Shown here in pieces: positions 35,129-42,382 of a stretch of 64,000 nucleotides of DNA. How positions within the stretch are numbered: position 1 is the stretch's first letter; the number at the start of each line of letters is the position of its first letter. Origin of the DNA: Cyclobacteriaceae bacterium (GTDB lineage: Bacteria > Bacteroidota > Bacteroidia > Cytophagales > Cyclobacteriaceae); assembly GCA_025455015.1 (NCBI GenBank), contig JALONI010000001.1, positions 30,921 to 94,920 on the forward strand. Reading direction: 5' to 3'. A program made the translations under genes and the position numbers. The notes below the pieces were generated by a model. The model had not been told where the DNA came from. It saw only the letters and a list, made by a program, of their open reading frames with translations, and ran no database searches.

Positions 35129-36376
35129 TTAGCGGGGGACTTGATTTATTTTTCCGGACACAAACAATACTTCCAGATAGCTTCTGCGATAAGCCTCCAT
35201 GGTTTCGTGATATCGCATTTGTGTATCCAGCCACGAGCGTTGTGCTTCCAAAAGATCAACAATGGAGGTGGCACCCTTTAAATACGAATACCTGACGCTG
35301 CGTACAATCTCCTCTGCTTCGCGCAGAGTATTTCGATAGTTAATCAAGTGAGTTTGAAAGGTGGTCATTTTGTTGACGGCTACAACCACTTCAGTCTGTG
35401 CCCTTTGCCGCGCTGCCCATAGTTGTTCATCGGCTTGCACGGTCAACACTCTTGCGCGTTCACGTTGCCCCTGGTTGCGGTTAAAAATGGGGATTTCAAT
35501 AGTCCCGTATAAACCCCAGTAAGGCACACGGTTTTGCGGGTTCCACATGCCTCCCAATTCAGGCTGCGGAAAGGAAAACGACCTTTGCACGTCTTCGTTA
35601 AGCTGACTTCCGCGTACCGCATTGCGCTGTGCTTTTATATCGGTTCGCTCCGACAGTGCCTCAGCCACCAAACTATCCATGCCGGGAAACACCTCAGCAA
35701 ATGCGTCATCCTGTACATCTACCAAAAGCGTATCAGACACGCCTGTAAGCAATTGCAGGCGGTGTGTTGCAATGTACCAGAATTGTCTGTTAAGGGTGAG
35801 ATCGCGTTGGTATTGCTGCCGCAATAAATCCGTACGCAGGTAGTCTGTCTTGGTGATCACCTGATCGCGCAGACGGAATTCACTTATTCTCACCAAGCTG
35901 TCAACATTGGCTAATCCCTGCTCCAATATCTCCGACTTTTTAGCAGCCGCCCAAGCATCCAGCCAAACCTGGCTGGCTTCAAATAAAGCCTGGCGGACTT
36001 GTTCGTCATAGTCCAGTCTTGATTGCAAAAGTCCGTTATCGGCCAACGCGATCTTGTTCTTTCGCTGTCCGGCTACTTGAAAAGGCTTTGTCATCTGATA
36101 CCAATACTGGGTGTTGGCACTTTGATACCACACGGTATTCTCCGTGAAAAACCTTCTGTTGGAAATATGTAAAAGTTGCACATTCAGAATCGGGTTTGGT
36201 TTAATTCTCGCATCGGTTACTCCGGCCGCGGCTACATCTATGTTCTCCTCCAGCCACCGTAAATCGGGGTTATGGGCTTTGACCCGTTCAAGAGCCTGTG
36301 GTAACGTGAGCTTGGTTTGGCACCCGGCACCAAGCGAAAACAAACAAAAGAGGGTAAGAATAGGTATTGGTCTCAT
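35129..36376 (-). CDS. TolC-family outer membrane channel of the metal RND system
   Basis: 415 residues with a lipoprotein-like signal (LTLFCLFSLGAGCQ). The protein is nearly all helical, with two TolC repeats. The first is around 'LTLPQALERVKAHNPDLRWLEENIDVAAAGV', and the second starts around 'VAEALSERTDIKAQRNAVRGSQ'. 'YLKGATSIVDLLEAQRSWLDTQMRYHETMEAY' is the usual late helix. It is the first gene of the five-gene minus-strand operon TolC - adaptor - DUF190 - pump - barrel. The upstream gap (36377-36511) is shared with the divergent DUF4136 gene and has no clear operator. Confidence 0.88.
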   Translation of the reverse strand: MRPIPILTLFCLFSLGAGCQTKLTLPQALERVKAHNPDLRWLEENIDVAAAGVTDARIKPNPILNVQLLHISNRRFFTENTVWYQSANTQYWYQMTKPFQVAGQRKNKIALADNGLLQSRLDYDEQVRQALFEASQVWLDAWAAAKKSEILEQGLANVDSLVRISEFRLRDQVITKTDYLRTDLLRQQYQRDLTLNRQFWYIATHRLQLLTGVSDTLLVDVQDDAFAEVFPGMDSLVAEALSERTDIKAQRNAVRGSQLNEDVQRSFSFPQPELGGMWNPQNRVPYWGLYGTIEIPIFNRNQGQRERARVLTVQADEQLWAARQRAQTEVVVAVNKMTTFQTHLINYRNTLREAEEIVRSVRYSYLKGATSIVDLLEAQRSWLDTQMRYHETMEAYRRSYLEVLFVSGKINQVPR

Positions 36377-36511
36377 AGTCTGTGTGCAGTTGGAGCATCA
36401 ACCGCCTTTGCGGTCACACTGCCAAACTCGCTTTAATCTTGCCTGAAAAAAAAGAATGTGCAGGTGTGACCCGGAAACGGTCTTCGCCTCAAACGAGCAA
36501 ATACAAAACCT

Positions 36512-37072
36512 ATGAAAACACTACTTTCCACCTGGGCGCTTTGCGTGCTTGCACTCGCTTCGCTCGCCCAAGTACATGTTGACTATGACCGAAATGTAAA
36601 CTTCAAAGGGTACAAGACCTATCGATTCGAGCCGGGACGAATCATTCGTCAACTCGGCCTACAGGACACGGTCAGCAGCCTTATCAATCAGCACGTGGAG
36701 GCCGCGCTGAGCACGCAGTTACGTCAAAAAGGGCTTTCAGAATCAGGTACTAATCCGGACCTGATTGTCACATTTATTGCGGGCGCCCGTGAGAAACGAG
36801 AAATCCACAACTATCTGACGACTCCCGGGTTCTTCTATCCGTATTACCGATTTTACTCCCTGAATACTTGGTGGGGCCCTCAATGGAATAACTTCTGGGT
36901 CGATAACTACGAAGAGGGTACGTTAATAGTGGATATCATCGACTCCAAAACCGATCATCTGATCTGGCGAGGTTATGGCGTGGCTCCCATCAACCGCTTC
37001 AACGAAGAAAAATTTGTAGAAAGGGAACTGGGCAAATTGCTGAAACAATTTCCACCGTCCACAAAAAGTTAA
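36512..37072 (+). CDS. DUF4136 secreted protein
   Basis: 186 residues with a signal peptide (LLSTWALCVLALASLAQ). The mature protein starts 'VHVDYDRNVNFKGYKTYRFEPG', the DUF4136 pattern. 'INQHVEAALSTQLRQKGLSESGTNPDLIVTF' and 'GTLIVDIIDSKTDHLIWRGYGV' follow, also typical. This is a small periplasmic or surface protein of unknown role, common in Bacteroidota. It diverges from the metal-efflux operon and ends before a strong bidirectional terminator. Confidence 0.85.
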   Translation: MKTLLSTWALCVLALASLAQVHVDYDRNVNFKGYKTYRFEPGRIIRQLGLQDTVSSLINQHVEAALSTQLRQKGLSESGTNPDLIVTFIAGAREKREIHNYLTTPGFFYPYYRFYSLNTWWGPQWNNFWVDNYEEGTLIVDIIDSKTDHLIWRGYGVAPINRFNEEKFVERELGKLLKQFPPSTKS

Positions 37073-37116
37073 TGCTGGCAAACGAGTCAGTGGGTTAGGT
37101 AAGGTAGGTTTAGGTG

Positions 37117-37150
37117 AAAAAGCTGGTGCCCCGTGCATCGGCTTTTTTTT
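37117..37150. terminator. Bidirectional terminator between DUF4136 and histidine kinase genes
   Basis: A 13-bp stem (two G-T pairs) AAAAAGCTGGTGC / GCATCGGCTTTTT with a 5-base loop CCCGT, followed by TTT. The A run on the opposite side serves the convergent kinase gene. Confidence 0.88.
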
Positions 37151-37154
37151 GCTC

Positions 37155-38573
37155 CTAACCGCTCCGTGGAATTTTTACCCGAAAGGTAGAACCCTTACCC
37201 TCCATCGACTCCACCGCGATCGTCAAACCAAGTCGATCGGCAAGCAATTTGGCGATGGACAACCCCAAACCTGTTGAGTTCTCACCTTGGGTGGGCCGGG
37301 CACTCAATTTCCTGAACTTCTGAAATAGAAGCGGCAGCTCGTCAGCCTTTATACCGGGACCGGTATCATTGATTGAAACCTGTCCATATTCATCTGTTTG
37401 ATGGTAACCCACGTTAACCACGGAGCCCCCGGCTGAAAATCTAAGGGCATTGGACACTATATTGGAAATGACTTGGAACAACAGGACACTGTCGGTATAT
37501 ACCGTGGCGTCTTCCATTACCGGCTGCAACTGTAGTTCAATGGACTTTGCGCTTGCTTGCTTCCCAAACTCATCGTCCAGTAACTTCCACAGTTCACCAA
37601 TAGTCATTTTCTGCTTGTCGATCCGTACGCCTTGTTCCGCTTGTTTGGCGTTGAGAATATCCGTGATCAGTTTCTCCATCCGGATACAACTCTGATCGAT
37701 CAAGTCCAGGTATTCTCGCTGCGCTTCTGCCACACCCTCGAGGCGCATCAGTCGAGCTAACCGGGTAATTCCCGCCAAGGGTGATTTCAAATCGTGTGAA
37801 GCAATACCGATGAACCGGTCTTTTTCCTCGTTCAATTCACGCAGTTTTTGGTTGGCCTGTGATATCTCAAGTGTTCTTTCGTGCACACGCCTCTCCAACT
37901 CAATGTTCCACTCGCGAAGCGAGGCTACCAAGTGTTTAATTTCCTGTTCCTTTGTTCGCAGAATGTTCCAGGCAATCAATGTTGCCAAGCCAATCATCCC
38001 AAAGCTTATGAACTGAAAAAGATTGTTGGCCCAATAAATAAAGTCGAGTTGACCGCGCCTGGCATCCAAAGCCGACTTCTCGAACGTTTCGATTTCAGCA
38101 AATGCCTCTTGAATATCTTTCATCAATTCAAACCCCTGGCGCGATGCCACAAATCGCGCAGCGGCCGTGGAGCCTCCGTTCGCAAATTGCTCGAAGCTTT
38201 CACTGAATACGAATTGCTTTTGGGCGATTAGCGGCTTCAAACGCTGCTGCAAAACAGCACGTGCTTCGGCCAAGGTTATCAAGGAATCAAATTGACTCAA
38301 ATCCCGTTTGAGTTGGGCCTGTGCCTGAAAGTAAGGCATCAAAAAAAGAGAATCGCCCGTGAGCAGGAATCCGCGCTGACCAGATTCCATTTCCATGAGT
38401 TGCAGGTTAATGTCGGTGCCAATCCACAACACCCGATACGTATGGATGACCAAATCGGTGGCTTCCTTCTTCTCAGCCGCGTTGTACACGGTAATGAAGC
38501 CGCTGACAACAGTCAAAAAGACCGAAATGCCTAAAAAGTATTGGATGCTGCGGAGGCGAGAGGCAGGTTTCAC
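37155..38573 (-). CDS. CHASE3-domain sensor histidine kinase
   Basis: 472 residues, start codon GTG. Transmembrane helix 1 is at about 12-32. The periplasmic CHASE3 region (about 40-170) carries the recognisable 'QLMEMESGQRGFLLTGDSLFLMPY'. Helix 2 is at about 182-203, followed by a coiled linker. The H-box 'IGIASHDLKSPLAGI' has His260. The HATPase has 'SNIVSNALRFSAGG', 'NDTGPGIK' and 'STGLGLSIAK'. The signal detected is unknown. No receiver gene is adjacent; the nearest is the LuxR-type regulator 1.3 kb upstream, so partnership is not established. Confidence 0.9.
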   Translation of the reverse strand: MKPASRLRSIQYFLGISVFLTVVSGFITVYNAAEKKEATDLVIHTYRVLWIGTDINLQLMEMESGQRGFLLTGDSLFLMPYFQAQAQLKRDLSQFDSLITLAEARAVLQQRLKPLIAQKQFVFSESFEQFANGGSTAAARFVASRQGFELMKDIQEAFAEIETFEKSALDARRGQLDFIYWANNLFQFISFGMIGLATLIAWNILRTKEQEIKHLVASLREWNIELERRVHERTLEISQANQKLRELNEEKDRFIGIASHDLKSPLAGITRLARLMRLEGVAEAQREYLDLIDQSCIRMEKLITDILNAKQAEQGVRIDKQKMTIGELWKLLDDEFGKQASAKSIELQLQPVMEDATVYTDSVLLFQVISNIVSNALRFSAGGSVVNVGYHQTDEYGQVSINDTGPGIKADELPLLFQKFRKLSARPTQGENSTGLGLSIAKLLADRLGLTIAVESMEGKGSTFRVKIPRSG

Positions 38574-38650
38574 CTGCGCAAAATAAAAAAGAGTCGGACT
38601 TTATCTCACAAAAAAAGAAAATACGTTGACCTTGGGCTGCTTTTTGCCTT

Positions 38651-39190
38651 TTAATTATGTCGACCCAGCAACGACAGGAACAAGGACGCCAGATGCGGCT
38701 TACGATGTGCCTGCGCATGAAAACCGGGTGGCAAATGATAAACGTCAGCCGTGTCTAAAATGTGAGAAAAAACATCCTCTCCTGCACCCGAGCTCTCTAG
38801 TTGCCGTAAGAAAATAATGCCGTTGGGGTAGCCCATCAGCCCGGATGGATTGTTGATCCCTGAAAAATCTTGTAACGGGTCGACAACAATAATGTCGTTT
38901 GGATGTCGATTTAGGTAGTGGCGGAAGTTGGATCGAAAATCACCTGTTTTTATTCGAATGTGAGTTTTTTCGGAAGGATGGCCGCTGTAATGCGTAAAAT
39001 AGTACCCGTCTGCCTCCAGCATTTCATGATATATGTGGATTTTTGAAAACAGATTTTCCGGCAGCAGAGAGCAAAATACATAGAACGGCAAATGCACTTT
39101 GGCCGCCAATTCCTTGGCCCACGCAAAAGCTTCAAGCGAAATTTTGTTGCCCGCAAATGGAAATACGACTCTTGGCTGTTGAAACATCAT
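38651..39190 (-). CDS. Universal-stress-protein-like protein downstream of the sigma factor
   Basis: 179 residues from the ATG at 39190 (a TTG 27 bases upstream would extend the frame). The beginning 'QPRVVFPFAGNKISLEAFAWAKELAAKVHLPFYVFCSL' resembles the first strand-helix-strand of UspA folds. The 'HPNDIIVVDPLQDFSGINN' region sits where USP proteins have a nucleotide-loop, but the G-2x-G-9x-G/S motif is not clear. I therefore call it USP-like only. It lies 30 bases after the ECF sigma stop, likely in one operon with it, and ahead of the CHASE3 kinase gene. Confidence 0.55.
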   Translation of the reverse strand: MMFQQPRVVFPFAGNKISLEAFAWAKELAAKVHLPFYVFCSLLPENLFSKIHIYHEMLEADGYYFTHYSGHPSEKTHIRIKTGDFRSNFRHYLNRHPNDIIVVDPLQDFSGINNPSGLMGYPNGIIFLRQLESSGAGEDVFSHILDTADVYHLPPGFHAQAHRKPHLASLFLSLLGRHN

Positions 39191-39220
39191 ATGTGGTTGG
39201 ATGAGCGTGCCCTCCAAAAG

Positions 39221-39805
39221 TCACATCACTTCAAAAATATTTAACACCTGATCCAAACCATAGGTCAGCGCGAGGCTGTACAGGGCATTTAACCGCTCGC
39301 GCGATCGTTTCAGTCGCATTTTGATGGCACTGGCCGAAAGGTTAAAAGTGCGTTCCAGCGTTTCAATGGACTCACCTTGCTGGTATTTTAGAAGAAGCAA
39401 CTGTCTTTCCTGCTCAGGCAAGCGGTGGATCAGTGTTAACATAATGCGGTTGGTTTCCTCAGCGTCCATTTGATCAGAGGTTACCATGGCCTCGTCAGGA
39501 ACGCCCGATGAATCCATTTCAAATCGCTTATTTCTAGACAAGTATAAAAGGGTGTGACGGGTAGCGATCACGTAAAGCCAAGTCGAAAAATGAGAGTCAC
39601 CCCTAAATTGATGAACATTTTCCCATGCCTTTAACATAACCTCCTGGCTCAAGTCAAAAGCCAAATCGCGGTCTTTGCAAATCGAAAGGCAGCGGTGGAA
39701 AACAAGTTTACTATAGCGTGTGTACAATTGGCCAAAGGCACTTTTTACGCCATTTTTCAATTCGGCAATGAGCATGTCATCTGATGGGGCCGCGGGTGCT
39801 TTCAT
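39221..39805 (-). CDS. ECF-type RNA polymerase sigma-70 factor
   Basis: 194 residues. Region 2: 'YSKLVFHRCLSICKDRDLAFDLSQEVMLKAWENVHQFRGDSHFSTWLYVIATR' with the DLxQE motif. Region 4: 'LPEQERQLLLLKYQQGESIETLERTFNLSASAIKMRLKRSRERL', the promoter-recognising helix-turn-helix. No anti-sigma gene is next to it; instead a USP-like gene follows. It has its own TAnnTTTG site (39830). It probably belongs to the envelope or stress response, but its promoters are unknown. Confidence 0.92.
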   Translation of the reverse strand: MKAPAAPSDDMLIAELKNGVKSAFGQLYTRYSKLVFHRCLSICKDRDLAFDLSQEVMLKAWENVHQFRGDSHFSTWLYVIATRHTLLYLSRNKRFEMDSSGVPDEAMVTSDQMDAEETNRIMLTLIHRLPEQERQLLLLKYQQGESIETLERTFNLSASAIKMRLKRSRERLNALYSLALTYGLDQVLNIFEVM

Positions 39806-39829
39806 ATGTTTAGGTGTTGATTATTACCC

Positions 39830-39837
39830 CAAACGTA
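39830..39837 (-). promoter_or_regulatory. TAnnTTTG -7 box for the sigma factor gene
   Basis: On the minus strand TACGTTTG, 24 bases before the sigma factor ATG at 39805. No matching -33 TTG at the ideal spacing was found. Confidence 0.35.
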
Positions 39838-39908
39838 GCTGACAAAACCGGGCTGTGCAGCGGTAAAAAAGCGTATTTAGGAAAATACGCTAAAAAGCGT
39901 AGAGCCTC

Positions 39909-40541
39909 TCACACCAAGCCTCGGGCAATGGCGTGCTTCACCAACCCAGCCGTGTTTTTCGCATTTAACTTGTCCAAAAGATTTCTCCGATGGGTATCCA
40001 CCGTTCGCACGGATACAAAAAGCCGTTCGGCAATCTCGGCATTTGAAAGCTCACGCGCTATCAATGTCAGTACCTCTAGCTCGCGGGGCGTAAGCCCGTC
40101 CGGATCGGAGTTTAGTCGCGGTGGGCTTGTCATTGCTTTCAGTAATGTCTCTGATACAGAAGAACTTAAATAACTGTTGCCGCGCGCCACAGCACGCACA
40201 GCTTCGGCAAGCTCCTCAGGTTCGGCATTCTTAAGCACGTATCCACTGGCACCCGCTTCCAGCATAGGTCGGATAAAGGAAATATCGTGGTGTAGGGTCA
40301 GTGCCAGAATATTTATTCTCGGATCGAGTTCTTTGATCTGTCGGGTTGCGTCAATACCGTTGGACTGCTCAAGGTCTATGTCCATCACCACCACATGCGG
40401 ATGATGTAACCGAGTCAATCCCAACGCTTGCGTGGCGGTTTCGGCTTCGCCCACCACCGTCATATCGGGCTGAAGTTGAAATAAGCCCCGAAGTCCCACG
40501 CGTATAATTTTATGGTCATCAACAATCAAAATCCGTATCAT
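39909..40541 (-). CDS. NarL/LuxR-type response regulator
   Basis: 210 residues from the ATG at 40541 (a TTG at 40547 would add two). Receiver: 'ILIVDDHKIIRVGL', phosphoacceptor Asp54 in 'VVMDIDL', and 'GYVLKNAEPEE' with the conserved Lys. LuxR-type helix-turn-helix: 'LTPRELEVLTLIARELSNAEIAERLFVSVRTVDTHRRNLLDKL'. These are the hallmarks of NarL/FixJ regulators. A partner kinase of the HisKA_3 type is not visible nearby. The CHASE3 kinase 1.3 kb downstream is of another class, so it is an orphan in this window. Confidence 0.93.
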   Translation of the reverse strand: MIRILIVDDHKIIRVGLRGLFQLQPDMTVVGEAETATQALGLTRLHHPHVVVMDIDLEQSNGIDATRQIKELDPRINILALTLHHDISFIRPMLEAGASGYVLKNAEPEELAEAVRAVARGNSYLSSSVSETLLKAMTSPPRLNSDPDGLTPRELEVLTLIARELSNAEIAERLFVSVRTVDTHRRNLLDKLNAKNTAGLVKHAIARGLV

Positions 40542-40570
40542 ACACAAATCAGAAACGACTTAAGAGTCTT

Positions 40571-40578
40571 CAAAGATA
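40571..40578 (-). promoter_or_regulatory. TAnnTTTG -7 box for the LuxR response regulator
   Basis: TATCTTTG on the minus strand, 29 bases before the ATG at 40541. It is the only clear box in the 205-base divergent region on this strand. Confidence 0.4.
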
Positions 40579-40718
40579 AGACATTGGTCAAGGATTTGAT
40601 AGTAATACTTTCAAAACAGCCTCATTGAAGCAGCAGATAGCTTACAACCGTTTGTCTATTTCTCCTTTTTCCGGGATTCAATCAGCCGACACCGAAAGTT
40701 TTGTTTTCGGTTGGATGT

Positions 40719-40726
40719 TACCTTTG
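40719..40726 (+). promoter_or_regulatory. TACCTTTG box before the second efflux operon
   Basis: TACCTTTG at 40719-40726, with a second TATCTTTG at 40738-40745. The next gene starts at 40753, so the first box gives the likelier short leader. A TTTG at 40700-40703 is at a shorter spacing than usual. Confidence 0.4.
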
Positions 40727-40752
40727 ACCTCAATTCGTATCTTTGATAACGG

Positions 40753-41169
40753 ATGCATCTACTCAGTCACCGAACGAAACTCCTGCCGCGTGATGGTTTT
40801 CATGTGCTGACCAGCTACTGTTTGGTCGTTATGTTGGGCCTGTCGTTAGTTACGGGTAGTTTCTTTATTCTCGACAGACCCCATGAACTCGCTGCCAAGG
40901 TGGTCGTGGGCGATCATCCAACCCCGCACCAGCCGCTTGACATACCACTTGACGCGGACTCAGCTCCCGCGGAAACGCAAGATGAGAAAGACATCAAGGA
41001 CTCACTCGATGATGAATGGGGAAAATTCGCAGGGGCAAGTGTGACCAGCTGTCGTTCCCTTGGCTCTTTAAATTCGTTTTCACTCTCTCCACACACCCGC
41101 TCTTTTCATAACCGGAGCACCATTTCCCTTTTTGTCCTCCACCACGCGTGGAAGAGTTCAGTCTGCTGA
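40753..41169 (+). CDS. Small protein, leading gene of the AcrAB-type operon
   Basis: 138 residues with one hydrophobic segment (about 18-42). A Pro/Asp/Glu-rich middle part follows ('HPTPHQPLDIPLDADSAPAETQDEKDIKDSLDDEW') and then a Ser/His-rich tail ending near 'FVLHHAWKSSVC'. The composition is coding-like. It is preceded by TACCTTTG boxes and is in line with the adaptor gene 107 bases on. I do not recognise a family, and the translation start is uncertain. It could be a small secreted or inner-membrane protein linked to the efflux system. Confidence 0.5.
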   Translation: MHLLSHRTKLLPRDGFHVLTSYCLVVMLGLSLVTGSFFILDRPHELAAKVVVGDHPTPHQPLDIPLDADSAPAETQDEKDIKDSLDDEWGKFAGASVTSCRSLGSLNSFSLSPHTRSFHNRSTISLFVLHHAWKSSVC

Positions 41170-41182
41170 TTTCTGAAAAATG

Positions 41183-41237
41183 CTTGTCAATCTCCTGATC
41201 GACAAGTCTGGTCCTCTTGTTTCATCCGAACAAGGGG
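41183..41237 (+). promoter_or_regulatory. Two successive inverted repeats ahead of the AcrA-like gene
   Basis: First: CTTGTC (41183-41188) and GACAAG (41201-41206) with a 12-base centre that continues pairing as ATC/GAT. Second: CCTCTTGTT (41213-41221) and AACAAGGGG (41229-41237), 9 bp with one T-G pair and a 7-base loop. No T tract follows, so they are more likely an operator or an mRNA structure before the adaptor gene at 41276 than a terminator. Confidence 0.5.
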
Positions 41238-41275
41238 GCTTCGTCCATTCACTTTTCTAGAAATTAAAAACACTT

Positions 41276-42358
41276 ATGAACAAATTTTTTATACCAGCTT
41301 GGGTAATAGTCGTATTTCTGGCAGCCGGCTGCGGCCATGAGAGGGGAAAACACGAGGACGCTGTCTACTTGGTATCGAGTCCCATTCGCAAAGACACCAT
41401 TCTATACAAAAAATACGTCTGCCAGATACACTCCAGTCAGCATATTGAGTTGCGGGCGTTGGAGCGCGGCTACCTGCAAAACATCTATGTAGACGAAGGT
41501 CAACGGGTTAAAAAAGGCCAGCGCATGTTTCAGATCTTGCCCCAGATTTACCAGGCCGAAACCGAACGGGCCGAAGCCGAGGTGAATTTTGCCCGGATTG
41601 AATACGAGAACACCAAAAGCCTGGCCGATAAAAACATTGTATCGCCCAACGAGCTTTCGCTGGCCAGAGCACGCTATGAAAAAGCCAAGGCCGAATTGTC
41701 GTTGGCCCGGGCCCATCTTGGCTTCACCGAAATAAAAGCCCCTTTTGATGGCATCATGGACCGCTTTCACGTGCGGCTGGGGAGTTTGATTGACGAAGGC
41801 GAACTGCTGACCACGCTATCGGACAATAGCCAGATGTGGGTGTATTTCAATGTGCCCGAAGCAGAATACCTGGATTACGCCACCCGGCAAAAGCCCGATC
41901 GTTTGCTACAGGTAAAACTGGAAATGGCCAACCACCGACTGTTTGAGCAACCAGGCGTGGTGGAAACCATTGAGGCTGACTTCAACAACGAAACCGGCAA
42001 CATTGCCTTTCGGGCTACCTTTTCTAACCCCCAGCGGATTTTGCGGCATGGCGAAACGGGAAACATCTGGATGCCTACCGTGCTGCCCAACGCCTTGTTG
42101 ATTCCGCAAATGGCCACCTTTGAAGTACTTGACAAACGATATGTTTTTGTGGTGGACTCCGCTGGCGTTGTGAAGTCACAACAGATTACTGTGGGGGCCG
42201 AGATGCCCCACTTGTACGCCATTACCGAGGGGTTGACGGAGCGAGACAAAATCCTGATGGAGGGGCTGCGCAAAGTAAAGAACAACCAAACCATTCAAGT
42301 CCGGTTTGAACCGCAGGAAAAGGTGCTTGCTGATCTCATGCGCCTTCACGCAGAATAG
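41276..42358 (+). CDS. AcrA/MexA-type RND periplasmic adaptor
   Basis: 360 residues with a lipoprotein signal (WVIVVFLAAGCG). The adaptor order is clear: a lipoyl half 'HIELRALERGYLQNIYVDEGQRVKKGQ', a helical hairpin 'AETERAEAEVNFARIEYENTKSLADKNIVSPNELSLARARYEKAKAELSLARAHL', the second lipoyl half 'GFTEIKAPFDGIMDRFHVRLGSLIDEGELL', then beta-barrel and membrane-proximal strands. It works with the pump gene 24 bases downstream and the OprM-like channel. The base composition is higher in G+C than the region before it. Confidence 0.92.
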   Translation: MNKFFIPAWVIVVFLAAGCGHERGKHEDAVYLVSSPIRKDTILYKKYVCQIHSSQHIELRALERGYLQNIYVDEGQRVKKGQRMFQILPQIYQAETERAEAEVNFARIEYENTKSLADKNIVSPNELSLARARYEKAKAELSLARAHLGFTEIKAPFDGIMDRFHVRLGSLIDEGELLTTLSDNSQMWVYFNVPEAEYLDYATRQKPDRLLQVKLEMANHRLFEQPGVVETIEADFNNETGNIAFRATFSNPQRILRHGETGNIWMPTVLPNALLIPQMATFEVLDKRYVFVVDSAGVVKSQQITVGAEMPHLYAITEGLTERDKILMEGLRKVKNNQTIQVRFEPQEKVLADLMRLHAE

Positions 42359-42382
42359 CCGTCATCTTCTAACCCCATTGGT

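Noticed and set aside
27777..41200. Second copy of the tRNA 3' end as a right-hand attachment site
   Set aside because: I scanned the region around 40.5-41.3 kb by eye for the T-arm/acceptor sequence and found none, so no att pair is claimed.
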